Origin: Sepioteuthis lessoniana
Lineage: Eukaryota > Mollusca > Cephalopoda > Myopsida > Loliginidae
Length of the DNA: 64,000 bases
Assembly: GCA_963585895.1 (NCBI GenBank)
Contig: OY757911.1
Location: 58,870,552 to 58,934,551, forward strand
Direction: 5' to 3'
Every line of letters starts with the position of its first letter. The stretch's first letter is position 1. Under the pieces are notes generated by a model. The model saw only the letters and a program-made list of their open reading frames with translations. It was not told where the DNA came from and did no database searches. Positions 46,931 to 57,501 of the stretch are shown here, piece by piece. Made by a program: the position numbers and the translations under genes.

Positions 46931-47894
46931 ACTTCACAAAAAATTTGAATATATACCCCAGAGGCATTGACGTGTCATTAAAATCAGTTAATCATTTTAG
47001 TCTGTGCATATAAAAAAAAATTCGATGCCGAAACCTCGGCTCGAAACTGCATTTTATGTTTTAAAAAAAAAAAATACTTTTACCTCATTATATTCAATGC
47101 CCTTCATAATGCTTTGTTTAAATTATAACAAATTTTCCTTTGTTTAAGGTGCCACAGGGCACGAAAGATAATCGAGATATTAATAACAGAATAAAATGGC
47201 GTTATTGTGCTTTGGCTCGTACGAAGCACAAGCACAAAAACTAACACCGAACAAATGAAAGAAAACTCAAGAGAGAAAAAAGCTGGGACTTTAGTTGTAT
47301 AGATAAAGCCACTCATAAATATGAATCTAATATCTTGTGGGAGATGCTGTCCACCGATGTCATCTAAAGGCATCTTCGATAAATATTTACGCATCAACCG
47401 CTTTGCGGTTGAAGTTCCGATGTGCGACTATGATGACGACAGACGAACGACGGTCATTAGTTCGCTAATGAATAATTTGAGTTTGCAGCAAAAATATCGG
47501 CCAAATAGTGAATGAAGCGGTCATTAAAGTAATTAAAAGAACTCCCTGTTGATAAATACGCTGTTGAAGAGAACCTGTCAGCGCATAGATTATATTTCTC
47601 CGATCGGTTTAGACAAAATAGAACAAAAACGAGTATCGCGAGAAATATTGTTTTTGTAGATGCTTTCATAAAAAAAATATTGTGCATCTGCCAATACGTT
47701 AAATTGGTCGTTCCCAAAGGAAATGATGGAATAATCAAAGAAAGCAGATTATAAAATGTTCTGTGTGGAATAAGGCGGAATGACAGCAAAACCAAGAAAG
47801 TTATTTTTTTAAAACAATATGAAAAAAATCTAAGGCATTCTAAAATAAAAACAATTGGTTTTCACAAAATTAACATACACCGAGATGTCAAAAA
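46931..47894. other. No recognisable gene
   Basis: Open frames up to 112 codons (47457-47795 minus) have no family signature. Confidence 0.5.
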
Positions 47895-47928
47895 GTTTTA
47901 ATTCTCACCCAGAAAGAAGAGCATAGCT

Positions 47929-48036
47929 GAACATTTTTGTTGCGGCAACATACTACCACTACTTAGAAAACTAGAAAAATAAGTTTTTTCTAGTTTTATA
48001 AAAGAATGGTAGTGTGTCGCTACAATAAAAATGTTC
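47929..48036. repeat. Imperfect inverted repeat (~53-bp arms)
   Basis: GAACATTTTTGTTG at the left end pairs with the right end CAATAAAAATGTTC, with CATACTACCA against TGGTAGTGTG and AAAACTAGAAAAA against TTTTTTCTAGTTTT at the centre. The preceding TCTCACCCAGAAAGA is also found near 59239, suggesting a common transposon source. Confidence 0.8.
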
Positions 48037-48047
48037 TGATATATCTC

Positions 48048-48081
48048 TTCTATCATAGTTAGACTTCTATCATAGTTAGAC
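48048..48081. repeat. 17-bp tandem duplication
   Basis: TTCTATCATAGTTAGAC occurs twice head to tail. Confidence 0.95.
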
Positions 48082-48654
48082 TTAGAACTTTTCTGAATGA
48101 TCTTCGTAGATCCATTTTGCAATGGTGGACTTAGTTCAAGTAATATAATACACATGCATTGTTTACAATCATTAATCCGAATGGAATTATTTATATCCAT
48201 TTTCTATTCCCTCACTAAAAGAAGAGAGATAGAAAAAAGGCATTTAGTGAAAATGTTGTATCTGGACCGAATAAAGACTGTGTTGAACATCCATTAATTC
48301 ACTAAATGTTCAGTTATCCTCTTCTTTCAGCTTAAGATTTTTTGAATGAATCTCATAGAATTGTACACGAAAATACACATTTATTTTCGAAGTCGAGAGT
48401 AAACATCCGAGCGTTTTTTGTTTGTTTGTTTGTTTGATTTTGTTTTATTTGTTTATTTTATTTATTATATTTTTGCATTTTTGTAACATGATGCTGACAA
48501 TACACATGTCATATGCGAGTGGAGAACATACATATTCTGAGGATTAATGAACATTGCATTATCACAGGGGATGTTGGAATAATCAAAGAAAACAGTAATG
48601 AAAGAGCAGATTATTGTAACAAGGATAAATTGCATCAAAGCGACTAAAGTTTAG

Positions 48655-48705
48655 TTTCTTTTGTGGCATACCAAACTTCGAGAGTAATTTGATTCCAAGC
48701 CATCC
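48655..48705 (-). repeat. SINE family B tail, split by a SINE C
   Basis: TTTAGTTTCTTTTGTGGCAT and GATTCCAAGCCATCC. Interrupted here and resumed at 48987. Confidence 0.8.
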
Positions 48706-48986
48706 ATATTTACCCAACACCTCCGCTCAGGCAGGATATGACACAAGGTCAATTCTTATGCAGAGTTTAACAGGTTTGAATTCAGAGTTTTCCTTCTCCT
48801 AGACTAGTTGCTGAAGAACACAGTCTGCCCTACTATTTACCCATAGCTGGAGGGAGAATAATTGGATTCATACCTTTCCCAAGGGTATTAGTGCTATGTG
48901 AAATATCAGTTTCGTCCAGGATTTGAACTCGTGTCGCCGTGTCCATTTCCTACCACGATAACCATTACACCACGGGCACCTCCACT
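48706..48986 (-). repeat. Complete SINE family C with exact 16-bp target duplication
   Basis: Flanked by TGATTCCAAGCCATCC at 48690-48705 and 48987-49002. On the minus strand the element starts GTGGAGGTGCCCGTGGTGTA and continues AATGGTTATCGTGGTAGG, an A-box region, then GACACGAGTTCAAATCCTGG with a near-canonical B box. The body has ACTAATACCCTTGGGAAAGG, AGCTATGGGTAAATAGTAGG and CTGAATTCAAACCTGTTAAA. It ends GTTGGGTAAATAT without a poly(A). At 281 bp it is the reference full-length copy of this family in the window. Confidence 0.95.
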
Positions 48987-49070
48987 GATTCCAAGCCATC
49001 CTTGCGAAAGAATAGCTATTGTACTATTTGACTAATAGCTGAGGGGATAAGGTTGGGATTTTAGTTAAGT
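48987..49070 (-). repeat. SINE family B, continuation after the SINE C insertion
   Basis: CCATCCTTGCGAAAGAATAG, CTATTTGACTAATAGCTGAG and GGGATAAGG continue the body broken at 48705. The head is missing. Confidence 0.8.
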
Positions 49071-49194
49071 ATTTTAGTAATATATTGTTTTCTAGAAAAA
49101 CCTGTGTAATAAAATAGCCGAGGGATTTCGGTTCATGCCTTTGAGTTTAGTTAGGCTAAGAACCTTTCGGCTCAGCACATGGGTTAGTTGGGTG

Positions 49195-49515
49195 CAACAT
49201 TAAGGCAGGTGTTAACGCGGGCGCGCACGGGCGGATGGAGATGTCACTCAGATGTCACAATACTCTGAGACAAAACGGGTGACGGAGTGCAAGTGACGTC
49301 ACGCACCGGAAGCGCGCAGAGGTTTGTGGAGATTTGAAGAAAGAGAGTTGAGATTAGACACTGGTCGAAGATGGTCGACCTTTGGAGCTCGCAGACGCGA
49401 GGCGAACGTGCGCCCTATGGGGGCCGCTCGAGATGGAGACCAAATGAATAAGACAGCATAGAAGATTGTGTCTCCTCCTTATGTCGAAACCTTTAACTCA
49501 AAGTTAATAAAAAGG
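49195..49515 (+). promoter_or_regulatory. CpG-rich block with CRE site and polyadenylation-type signal
   Basis: 49200-49440 is much richer in CG dinucleotides than anything else here (for example ACGCGGGCGCGCACGGGCGG). It holds a perfect TGACGTCA at 49294-49301. AATAAAAAGG follows at 49506. Candidates are a solo LTR (regulatory U3, then poly(A) signal) or a host CpG-island promoter. No exon was recognised. Confidence 0.35.
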
Positions 49516-49958
49516 TTTCGTACCTGAACAAGAAGTCGTTACGTGTTTTCGAATTTCGAGATTCCTATGTTCTATCGTTATGAACATTATATGTCCATTA
49601 CGCACATGGCCATATTCGGGTATATGGCTATGTAACATTTGGAGTTCGATTGATAAAGCACAAGGCGAATAAACTTTGATTGGGGTAGACGTGTCATTAA
49701 AAGTTTTAAGGATGACGTGCGATAAAAGCATTAGTTTAGGAATAGTTGAAGGAACATATATTCAGAAAAGGATTCGAGGTAGTGGGGAGGCAGTCAGAGA
49801 AAGAGCATCAAAAGCAAAAAAGACACGGAGGAGAGACGAAGCCCCGAAGGAGTTGGCGACCGGGTCAATGGAGAATAAATGACTAAGTCCCTTTCGCCTC
49901 GCCCAGTTTATAGTTTCCTTCCATCAAATCAGTTGACGCATTTCTTATACACACACAC
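49516..49958. other. No recognisable gene
   Basis: Open frame 49676-49882 is Arg/Lys/Glu-rich and ends in TGA; no family signature. Confidence 0.4.
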
Positions 49959-49961
49959 ACA

Positions 49962-50016
<55 letters not shown>
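49959..50016. repeat. (CA)n(CT)n microsatellite
   Basis: Short CA run then a long CT run. DNA from 50017 to 50700 shows no gene. Confidence 0.95.
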
Positions 50017-50020
<4 letters not shown>

Positions 50021-50700
50021 CTGACTACTGTAAAAAAATGCAGTAGCAATAAACATTTGTATCCCACAAGCCAACAGACAATGTTTTTGAGATAGTCACG
50101 TCTTTTCACGGTGAGGTTACCACAGGTTCCGATAGATTCATGCCTTTCACGAGTGAGCCCGAAGTGAAACGTAACCAGCTTCGTACAAGGTTAGACTCTC
50201 ATAACCGTTAAACTAACAGCGCTTTCTAAAATCTAAGTATGCATATGAATATGATCACAGTCTTAGTGCTTTTGTTTTAAATTTACAGTATATAACAAGA
50301 GGTCTGTATTCGCTGAATGTGTGATGGAGGATGCCAGAAACGTGGCTTGATAGCCAAGTGAAAGAAGTTCCCAAATAATTGAAAACTACAGATTTGAATA
50401 TTTATGGCAATATCCTGACACAATTTTTTGTTCCAATTTGAATTCATAATTGATCTTTATATTTTTGAGTTAAATTTTAAATTAAAAAAAAAACATGAAT
50501 TCGAACAATGATTTTTCACGCAATTCATATGTACTTAAGTTAAACTTTATAAATATTCATCTTTTAGGCCGTACGAAACGAGAAAACACACGTGATACCG
50601 GTTCTAAAACAGCTTTCTTCAGTGCTTGGTATATAAGAACAAACACAAGATAATTCCTATATTACATCCCCAACTTGGATCCTCATTTACGATAGGAGAA

Positions 50701-50810
50701 TACTCTCTCTCTCTCTCTCTCCATATAGGTATATATATATATATATATTGGTATTTAGGATATATGTATATATATATATATATATATACATATATATATT
50801 GGTATTTAGG

Positions 50811-50847
<37 letters not shown>
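50701..50847. repeat. (CT)n and interrupted (TA)n with repeated 15-bp spacer
   Basis: TTGGTATTTAGGATA occurs twice (near 50748 and 50800) between TA runs, so TA runs and spacer form a higher-order repeat. Confidence 0.9.
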
Positions 50848-50849
<2 letters not shown>

Positions 50850-51245
50850 AAAACGGTAGGGAAACCAGGGCAAATTGAAACCGTGCTCGATACAAAAAAC
50901 ATGAAATATATCAAAAATATATGCACATATTCTGGTCTCGAAAATTCTGCCAAGTGGTTTGTCCCAGCGGTCAGTCGTGGGATGCAGTCTTGCAATTAGC
51001 CCTGGATGGGCACTTGTTCCGAAGGGAACCCGAAAACATCGTTGGAACTCATGAATAGAAAAAAGATGACACTAGACGAAACAATTCTCCTTTAACAAAC
51101 AAGTCTACTCGAATGATTTATAACTCTCTACTGTATTAACAAATGATCAAAAATGACATTCTACAATATTTTCACAGTCTCTGAGAACGAATGGAAAATG
51201 AGAAAAAGAAAGTCTCTATGTTTAAAATCATTGTTGTTGCAGTAG

Positions 51246-51291
51246 TAATTTACTAAGCTTTTTGCTTAGATGTAGCACAAGGCCGTATGAA
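51246..51291. repeat. Short repeat with hairpin CTAAGC-TTTTT-GCTTAG
   Basis: Shares TAATTTACTAAGCTTTTTGC and the following TTAGATGTAGCACA with the 53-bp insert at 59266-59318. The hairpin arms are six bases. Confidence 0.8.
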
Positions 51292-51394
51292 TTTGTAGCC
51301 GTAAAGTTAAACCTTTGTAATTAAACCTAATAATTAAAACTTAAACCTAGTAATTAAGAATTGAACCAAGTAATGATGTATATATTTACCCAGG

Positions 51395-51665
51395 TCATCC
51401 GCTACAGGCAGGATATGACATAAGATCAGTTTTTAAGAGAAGTTAAGCTGGTTGGAAATCAGAGCTTTTCTTCTCCAAGACGGTTTATCTAACCAAAACT
51501 AAAGAACCCAGTTTGCCCTACGATTTACCCATAGCTGAAGTATAATACATGGAATCGTGCTTTTTCTAAGGGCATGGGCGCAAAATAAAACGTAAACAGC
51601 CTAATTCAGAATTGAACTCGGGTCAACGATTCCATTTTCTATGACGTTAAGTAGGCCGCCATAAA
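51395..51665 (-). repeat. SINE family C copy
   Basis: GGCAGGATATGACATAAGAT, TTTACCCATAGCTGAAG and AGAATTGAACTCGGGTCAAC (B-box region on the minus strand) in family C order. The head lost its A box. Confidence 0.75.
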
Positions 51666-52027
51666 TTTCTTCTCCTTTTCTTATGTAACATAGTTTATGT
51701 GTGTTTCTCTTTGTCATTCCCGCAGTGCTATGATAAACGATTATGAGTGGATTGATCTAATGAGTATATTTATCACTACATAATTTTTGTTGGGCTATAA
51801 TCAATTTGTTTTGTCTGTAGTATATCACTAACGATCTGATTACAATAAATTAAATACCATTCATATGATTTTACAGTACATTACTTGCTGAACAGATCAT
51901 CGAAAGACGAAAAAATACCTTAAATAGGTTGAAATGTTGTGGTGAGAAAATCACTTACCCCAAAACAGTTTTCATTCTCCGAATAAAATTTGGAATGTCA
52001 TTGAAATTTTTAAAAATTTAGATTTGG

Positions 52028-52255
52028 TTCCTTTGTTTAATTGTATATCACCCACAGGTTATAAAATACTATAGCCATTCTTGTAGAAAAACAACAGTGA
52101 TAATATCTAACCAATAGGTTGTGGGGATAAGAGTCTTCATACTTTTTCCAAGGGTATTCATCCGAACGTGAAAGCAATATAGCGACTGGGGTTTGAATTC
52201 GTTTATTTCGAGACCGTAGTCTAGCTCTTTAGCCATTTTACCACGGGGACTCTCC
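52028..52255 (-). repeat. SINE family B copy
   Basis: GGTTCCTTTGTTTAATTGTA, CATTCTTGTAGAAAAACAAC, TTCCAAGGGTATTCATCCG, GGGGTTTGAATTCG and TTTAGCCATTTTACCACGGG in order, nearly full length. Confidence 0.85.
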
Positions 52256-52399
52256 CCAAGCTACTTTTAGTTTCACCAATTACATGTTCATAACGAAAGG
52301 TCTACTTTACAGGAATTAACTCATCCTTACAATGTTCTTATAGAGTACCTTTCAAACAATCGCTCCATGGTAGCTACCCTTGATTGAGAAACGGTCGAT

Positions 52400-52985
52400 T
52401 GATTTATTAGTTGATTGGTTTTAATGTCATTTTAATCTATCTTAGGTAATCTTATGCTTAGAGGTTAGGTAACTGCGTTCATTGGACATTTATATTTACA
52501 TTTTGATTCTTAAAGGTTTTCTGTACGAGGTCAAATATTCATATCTAACATAAATAATTTGCACACAGTTGTATGGTTTAATGTATTTCTATTTGATACT
52601 ATTCAGTTTCAAGTATCGAATTCTATTTAATGAGAGTCATTTGTTTTCACATATTGTTTTAAGTAACTAATTCTTCGTAAACAATTATAGATTTCAGTAA
52701 CTATTCTTAATTCAAGTAATTAATTGTTAAATGGTGTCAAATATTCCTATCAAATACGAATAATTTTAAACAGATCTATTTTATCCATAAATAGGATTCT
52801 AACAAATAATAATACTACGGATCAGAGTGGACCTGGGATTGAAAGCCATGAAGGTGTACTTCACACTCCTCATATCTCCAGATGCAGTTTAGTGTCATAG
52901 ACTGGACAACCCTTTTTCTGGAGGGGAAGGGTCTTACTCGTCTGCAGTGGATACAGTCAACGTATTCTTAGCCCCGTTGACATGG
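52400..52985 (-). repeat. Family D repeat, antisense
   Basis: Tail GGTTTTAATGTCATTTTAAT, then ACATTTATATTTACATTTTG, about four degenerate ~68-bp units, TTTTATCCATAAATAGGATT and the head GCAGTGGATACAGTCAACGT. No SINE B follows. Confidence 0.75.
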
Positions 52986-53639
52986 TGGAAGAAACAATCG
53001 AGATGAAAAGCAATGCCATGTGAAAATTATCCACTTACCATGTTCCTGTATACTCCAAGTTGTCAATATGGAATAAACTTGAATTTCTTTTACTGTAACC
53101 AGATTATAGAAAAACTATATATTGGTCGTATCCCAAGAGAGAAGGTACTTGTTAGATGCACCCATTCTTGGTTGCATACAACAAATTTAATTCTAAATTT
53201 TATACTAGCTGTTGTTAGGAGTAATAGTCTTATAGCAAACTGAGTTTTTTCCTTTTTAAAACAATTATTATCTTCTTAGATTCTTTTTGAGAATCATTAA
53301 ACGTGTTTTTTTTAAGTGGAAGTATTTGAAGAAGTTTTTATGAGGGAATTTCAAATGCTACCGAACGATTCGTTTTGACTTGTTATTTCGCTGTCTATTT
53401 GTCGTGGTATTGTTTGATTTTTGTGATTTTGTAGATAAATAATGTAGAACTGATTATCCCGGTCACTTTTTAAAGACGATCTTTAACAATTTATTTTTTC
53501 ACTAGTCTGAAATTGCTTTTCAAGAATCTATCATCATTACCTCGAATTTAGAGACATTAGAATTTTCCTTGTCTGCCTACTTCTTGAGATATCCTGCATC
53601 AAATGTTTTTTGGGTGCAGCCACCAAATGTTTTTTTCCA
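52986..53639. other. No recognisable gene
   Basis: Open frame 53013-53243 has no family signature. Confidence 0.5.
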
Positions 53640-53835
53640 TATTTATCAACCCCTATGCTCGGGCAGGATATGACACAAGGTCAATTTTTAAGCGGAGTTT
53701 AACAGGTTTTAATTCAGAGTTTTCCTTTTCCTAGGCTAGTTGCCTCACCAAATCAGAAGAATCAGTCTGCCCTACTATTTACCCATAGCTGGAGGGAGAA
53801 TAATTGGATTCATACTTTTCCCAAGGGTATTAGTT
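53640..53835 (-). repeat. SINE family C, 3' two thirds
   Basis: TTATCAACCCCTATGCTCGG, GATATGACACAAGGTCAATT, CTACTATTTACCCATAGCTG and CCCAAGGGTATTAG. The copy stops before the tRNA-like head, i.e. it is 5'-truncated. Confidence 0.85.
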
Positions 53836-54004
53836 TTTTTTTATAGTTATTTACTTTCAGCTTATTTAGGAGTTTAAAAAAACGCGACGAGTTGTAGAAT
53901 TTATTAACTGTGTCCTTCTCCTTTTCACTTAACTAAGGTGAACTTAAAGCTATCCAAAAATATTTCAGCTTTTGGAGACGAACAAAACAATGTTTACTTA
54001 TATC

Positions 54005-54074
54005 CAGATTACGACCAATAGCAGTCATGGCTTAGATATTACCATGAGCCATGACTGCTATTGGTCGTAATCTG
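54005..54074. repeat. Perfect 28-bp hairpin, 14-base loop
   Basis: Arms 54005-54032 and 54047-54074 are exact reverse complements, starting CAGATTACGACCAATAGC. The loop is TAGATATTACCATG. The 70-base unit has the overall size of a microRNA precursor, but the perfect pairing also suits a recent palindrome from template switching. Confidence 0.95.
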
Positions 54075-54135
54075 AAGATTGTATTTTGTTTAATGCATGA
54101 AACTTTAACTACTAAAGCTGACATAAGGATATAAG

Positions 54136-54136
<1 letters not shown>

Positions 54137-54181
<45 letters not shown>
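54137..54181. repeat. (TA)n microsatellite
   Basis: Pure TA run. The stretch 54182-54551 shows no gene. Confidence 0.95.
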
Positions 54182-54184
<3 letters not shown>

Positions 54185-54549
54185 GAAACAATAGACAATT
54201 ATCCCCCTCAAAGAATAGACCTATCCATTGGGTGACTCGTAGCGTATTACATTATAGTTTAGAAACCAATTCTCAATCTTTTGAGCGTATCTCAGACACT
54301 ATCATGTAATAGTAAAGCCATGTTGGCATTTTAGCTTATCTTAACAAGTAAGTACATTTTCCTTTTTGTACCCCTTGTACGTAATGATTGTTCATGGAAA
54401 AAAGGTTAAATGTTCTTGTCTGTGCAATTCTGTTTATCTAATCATTCTTTCTATTATGTTTAGTATAAGTATATTATTGTATTACTCATGCAAGTATTGG
54501 TACTTAGTGAGTGGTCTCTAGGCTAATATCTTTCTTGACTTCAAGCAAA

Positions 54550-54551
<2 letters not shown>

Positions 54552-54616
<65 letters not shown>
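54552..54616. repeat. (TA)n microsatellite
   Basis: TA run adjoining an old RTE fragment. Confidence 0.95.
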
Positions 54617-54627
54617 TCTTTTGATTG

Positions 54628-54963
54628 GATCTCGATCAAATGGAAGTCTGATATATCCAATAAAATAAAACGAGACTTCTGAAGCAGCGGTTGTGTCAAT
54701 ACTACTGTATGAATGCACCTCGTAGACGCTGACAAAACGCATGGAGATAAAGTGAGATATGCACGGCTCAAGTAAGATGAACAAAACATGCAGGACACTG
54801 CTGGAGAAACAAGGACGAGCTCATAAGTGACGTTTTTCTATGGATCCCTACACATGGACATGCAAGTTTTAGCCGACTAACAAGAACCTATCTACATCAG
54901 TTCTATACGGACACAGGATGGAGTTTCAAAAGCTTCTGGGAGCGATAGGTGATAGCGTCAGAT

Positions 54964-55009
<46 letters not shown>

Positions 55010-55054
55010 CTAGTCAAGGAAATTCGTGCTAACAGTGAGACTTGATGATGATGA
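54628..55054 (+). pseudogene. Old, decayed RTE LINE fragment
   Basis: Plus-strand remnant beginning at the DRLSIIWKSDL-like segment (GATCAAATGGAAGTCTGATA) and running to an (ATG)n tail. It has an internal deletion, stops, and a (GA)n expansion at 54966-55009. ACATGCAGGACACTGCTGGA marks the HAGHCW motif. Its tail CTTGATGATGATGA at 55041-55054 is the insertion site of the younger LINE that follows. Confidence 0.88.
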
Positions 55055-57119
55055 TCATCATCATCATATCGCGCTGGTAGCACGGATATCCCTGACCCTC
55101 TCTCGCCACTCCTCCCTATCGTTCATCGCCCTAGGTAGGTCTTCAGGACAACAGCCTGTATCCTCACATAGCTGCTGAATGTACGTTCGAGCTGGTCGTC
55201 CTGCTTTTGCGCGGCCATGTGTGGGGATCCATAAGAGTACATCTCTTATGAGTTCATCTCTGCTTCTCCAGCAGTGTCCTGCATGTCTGGTTCGTCTAAC
55301 TTGAATAGTTTTCGTGATAGGGGGCAGGTGGCCGTACAGTTGGTGTCTTGTGGGGTGCTGCTGCCAGGACTTGTTCAGGATTGCACGCAGCATTCTTGTG
55401 TAATTGCCATCCAGTTTTTTCTCCAGCCGTTTTGTTAGCGTCCATGTAGTGCATCCATATAGCAGTATCGATGTGACCGCTGCCTGGAAGAAGCTGCATT
55501 TCATTTTATCGGTTAGGTCTGATTTCCATATAATCGATAGCCTATTGATAGCTGTCCATGCTTTCGTTAGCCTCGTTTCGATGTCCTTTTCGGTTGATTC
55601 GACGCTGCTTCCTAGGTACGTGAATTTGTCTACTAGTTTAAGTGGGGTTCCTTCTAGAGTGGAGATGTCCCCCGTTTGGTTATAGCACATATATTCCGTT
55701 TTGTGTGCATTAACATAGAGGCCTATGCGTGCTGCTGCTCGTTCCAAACTTTGCAGAAGAGTTTCGGCTTGGTCAGGTGTATTTGCCAGTATCGCTATGT
55801 CATCGGCGTAGTCGGCGTCGGTAATTGTTGTTGCGGGGTATCTTCTGCTTCTTTTCTTCGTCAGTTCGAAGCCATTCTCTCTGATTTTGTCAATCGATGT
55901 TCTAAGTACGTAGTCTAGACAAATGATAAAGAGGTACGGGGCCAGCGTGTCCCCTTGTAGTACTCCTGCTACAATGTCAAAGTATTCTGTGTCTCCATCC
56001 GGTGATCGTACTTTTACTTTAGTGTTTCTATAGAGAATCGTTATTGCCGCTACGGTTTCTTTAGGTATGCCGTACGCTAGTAGGATTTGTTCCATCTTTC
56101 CTCTGTGAATGGAGTCGAAAGCCTTGGTAAAGTCGACAAATATTAATGTCGCTTGTAGGTTCTTTGCCCGTACTCCTTCAAGGATTCTGCGGATGGTTAA
56201 TATTTGTGAGGTCGTGGATCTATTTCTTCGGAAGCCATTTTGGTTTTTTCTAAGTATGATGTCGATTTTGGGTTCTATTCGGTTTCGTAGTAGGGCATTG
56301 TAGATTTTGGCAGCTATGGATGTAAGTGTTATGCCTCGGTAGTTTTTGGCTAATCCGAGGTCCCCCTTTTTAGGGAAGGGGAGTATGCATCTCTTCATCC
56401 ATCTATCTATCGGATTTTGATTGTATACTGCGTTGCAGTGGCGGAGCAGTATGTCGTCGAATTGTCTGGTCTTCCATACTTCCGGTGGAATTTCGTCCAG
56501 CCCTGCAGCTTTCCTATTTTTAATTTTTCTGAGAACCGAGTCGAGTTCTTCTTGTGTGAACGGTCCTAGTTTAATGTCTAATTGTTTGCTAATTATTCTG
56601 GTGATTGGTTCATGCGTTATTTTTGGTGGGTTTCCAAGTAAGTTTTCGAAGTGCTGTTTCCACAGTTTTATTCTTTCTTGTTGGTTTGCTGCTTTAAGTT
56701 TTGCTTTGGCTGTGTTCTTTCTTCTGCTCACTTCGTTTATTGTTTGCCATGCTATCCTAGATTGCCTATCTTCCACCGAGTCTCTGATCTTATCTATCTG
56801 ATTTTGAATGTATTCTGTCTGTTCCTTTATATATATGCCTGCTAATTGATATTGTGCCGTTTTTAGTTTTAAGGCATTTGTGTTTGTTGGGTTTTTTCGA
56901 TAGTTTTTGGAGGCTGTTTTCACTGGTGCACGTTTTTCTCTCACAGCTAATGTTTCCCATGGGACTCTATATTTAGTTTTAAGTTTTGTTCGAATGTATT
57001 TTGCTGCTGCCTCGAGGTGTGCATTGACGAAGTTTTCATATTCGTCGTTTGGTGTACTTGTTTCCGTCTTTTCTTGTAGTGTTTCGAATCTGTTTCTTAA
57101 TTCTAATACGTATTTATCT
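55055..57119 (-). mobile_element. RTE LINE, 5'-truncated, inserted with a 14-bp target duplication
   Basis: Bounded by the exact direct repeat CTTGATGATGATGA (55041-55054 and 57120-57133), which fixes the ends. The element is 2065 bp, enters in minus orientation and ends in (ATG)n, visible as CAT at 55055-55067. Compared with full RTE elements it has lost the AP-type endonuclease and the start of the ORF. It landed in the (ATG)n tail of the older, oppositely oriented copy. Confidence 0.93.
55064..57119 (-). CDS. RTE LINE reverse transcriptase, C-terminal ~685 codons, intact frame
   Basis: RNA-directed DNA polymerase of a non-LTR retrotransposon; family members copy LINE RNA at a nicked target. 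The frame is open from the 5' break to the TGA at 55064. A GTG at 56942-56944 is not a real start, since codons upstream (LAAAKYIRTKLK-like, KYRVPWETL) are also family sequence. Counting from that GTG: a linker with KAAGLDEIPPEVWK (145-158), KNYRGITL (200-207), NGFRRNRST (236-244), motif A FVDFTKAFD with catalytic Asp (269-277), motif B GVLQGDTLAP (327-336), and motif C YADD (379-382). Then the thumb region and a C-terminal RTRHAGHCWRSRDEL (551-565) with possible metal-binding His/Cys. All polymerase residues look intact. The endonuclease is missing by truncation, so it cannot move alone. The clean frame suggests a recent insertion. Confidence 0.95.
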
Positions 57120-57299
57120 CTTGATGATGATGAATAAGTAATATATAAAAACTTTCGGATACGGCGAATTCTGAAAAGTGAAAATAGTCACTCAAAATCT
57201 TGCTAGACACTTTTTCAAAAACTCTTTGTGGTCCCTTTTCTTTTTTCTATTTTTTTATTACTTGAATTACTTAGATCCTTTTTAGTTTTTTATTACATT

Positions 57300-57460
57300 A
57301 CACGATATCTATTCCATTACCATTAATCCCAGTTCTACACTGATCTGGAGTGGTAGTACCTTTTAGCGTGCCAAGTGGGGGGTCAAATAGATCTGTTTAA
57401 ATATTATTGGTATTCGATAAGATTGCACGCAACAAAAACCTCAAAAGAAACGACTGAAGA
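57300..57460 (+). repeat. Family D fragment with alternative tail
   Basis: CCATTACCATTAATCCCAGT, GGAGTGGTAGTACCTTTTAG, GGGGTCAAATAGATCTG and the alternative tail with AACAAAAACCTCAAAAGAAA. Confidence 0.7.
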
Positions 57461-57501
57461 AGTGTAAATATTAACGTAGAATAAATGAGATTCCAAAACC
57501 C

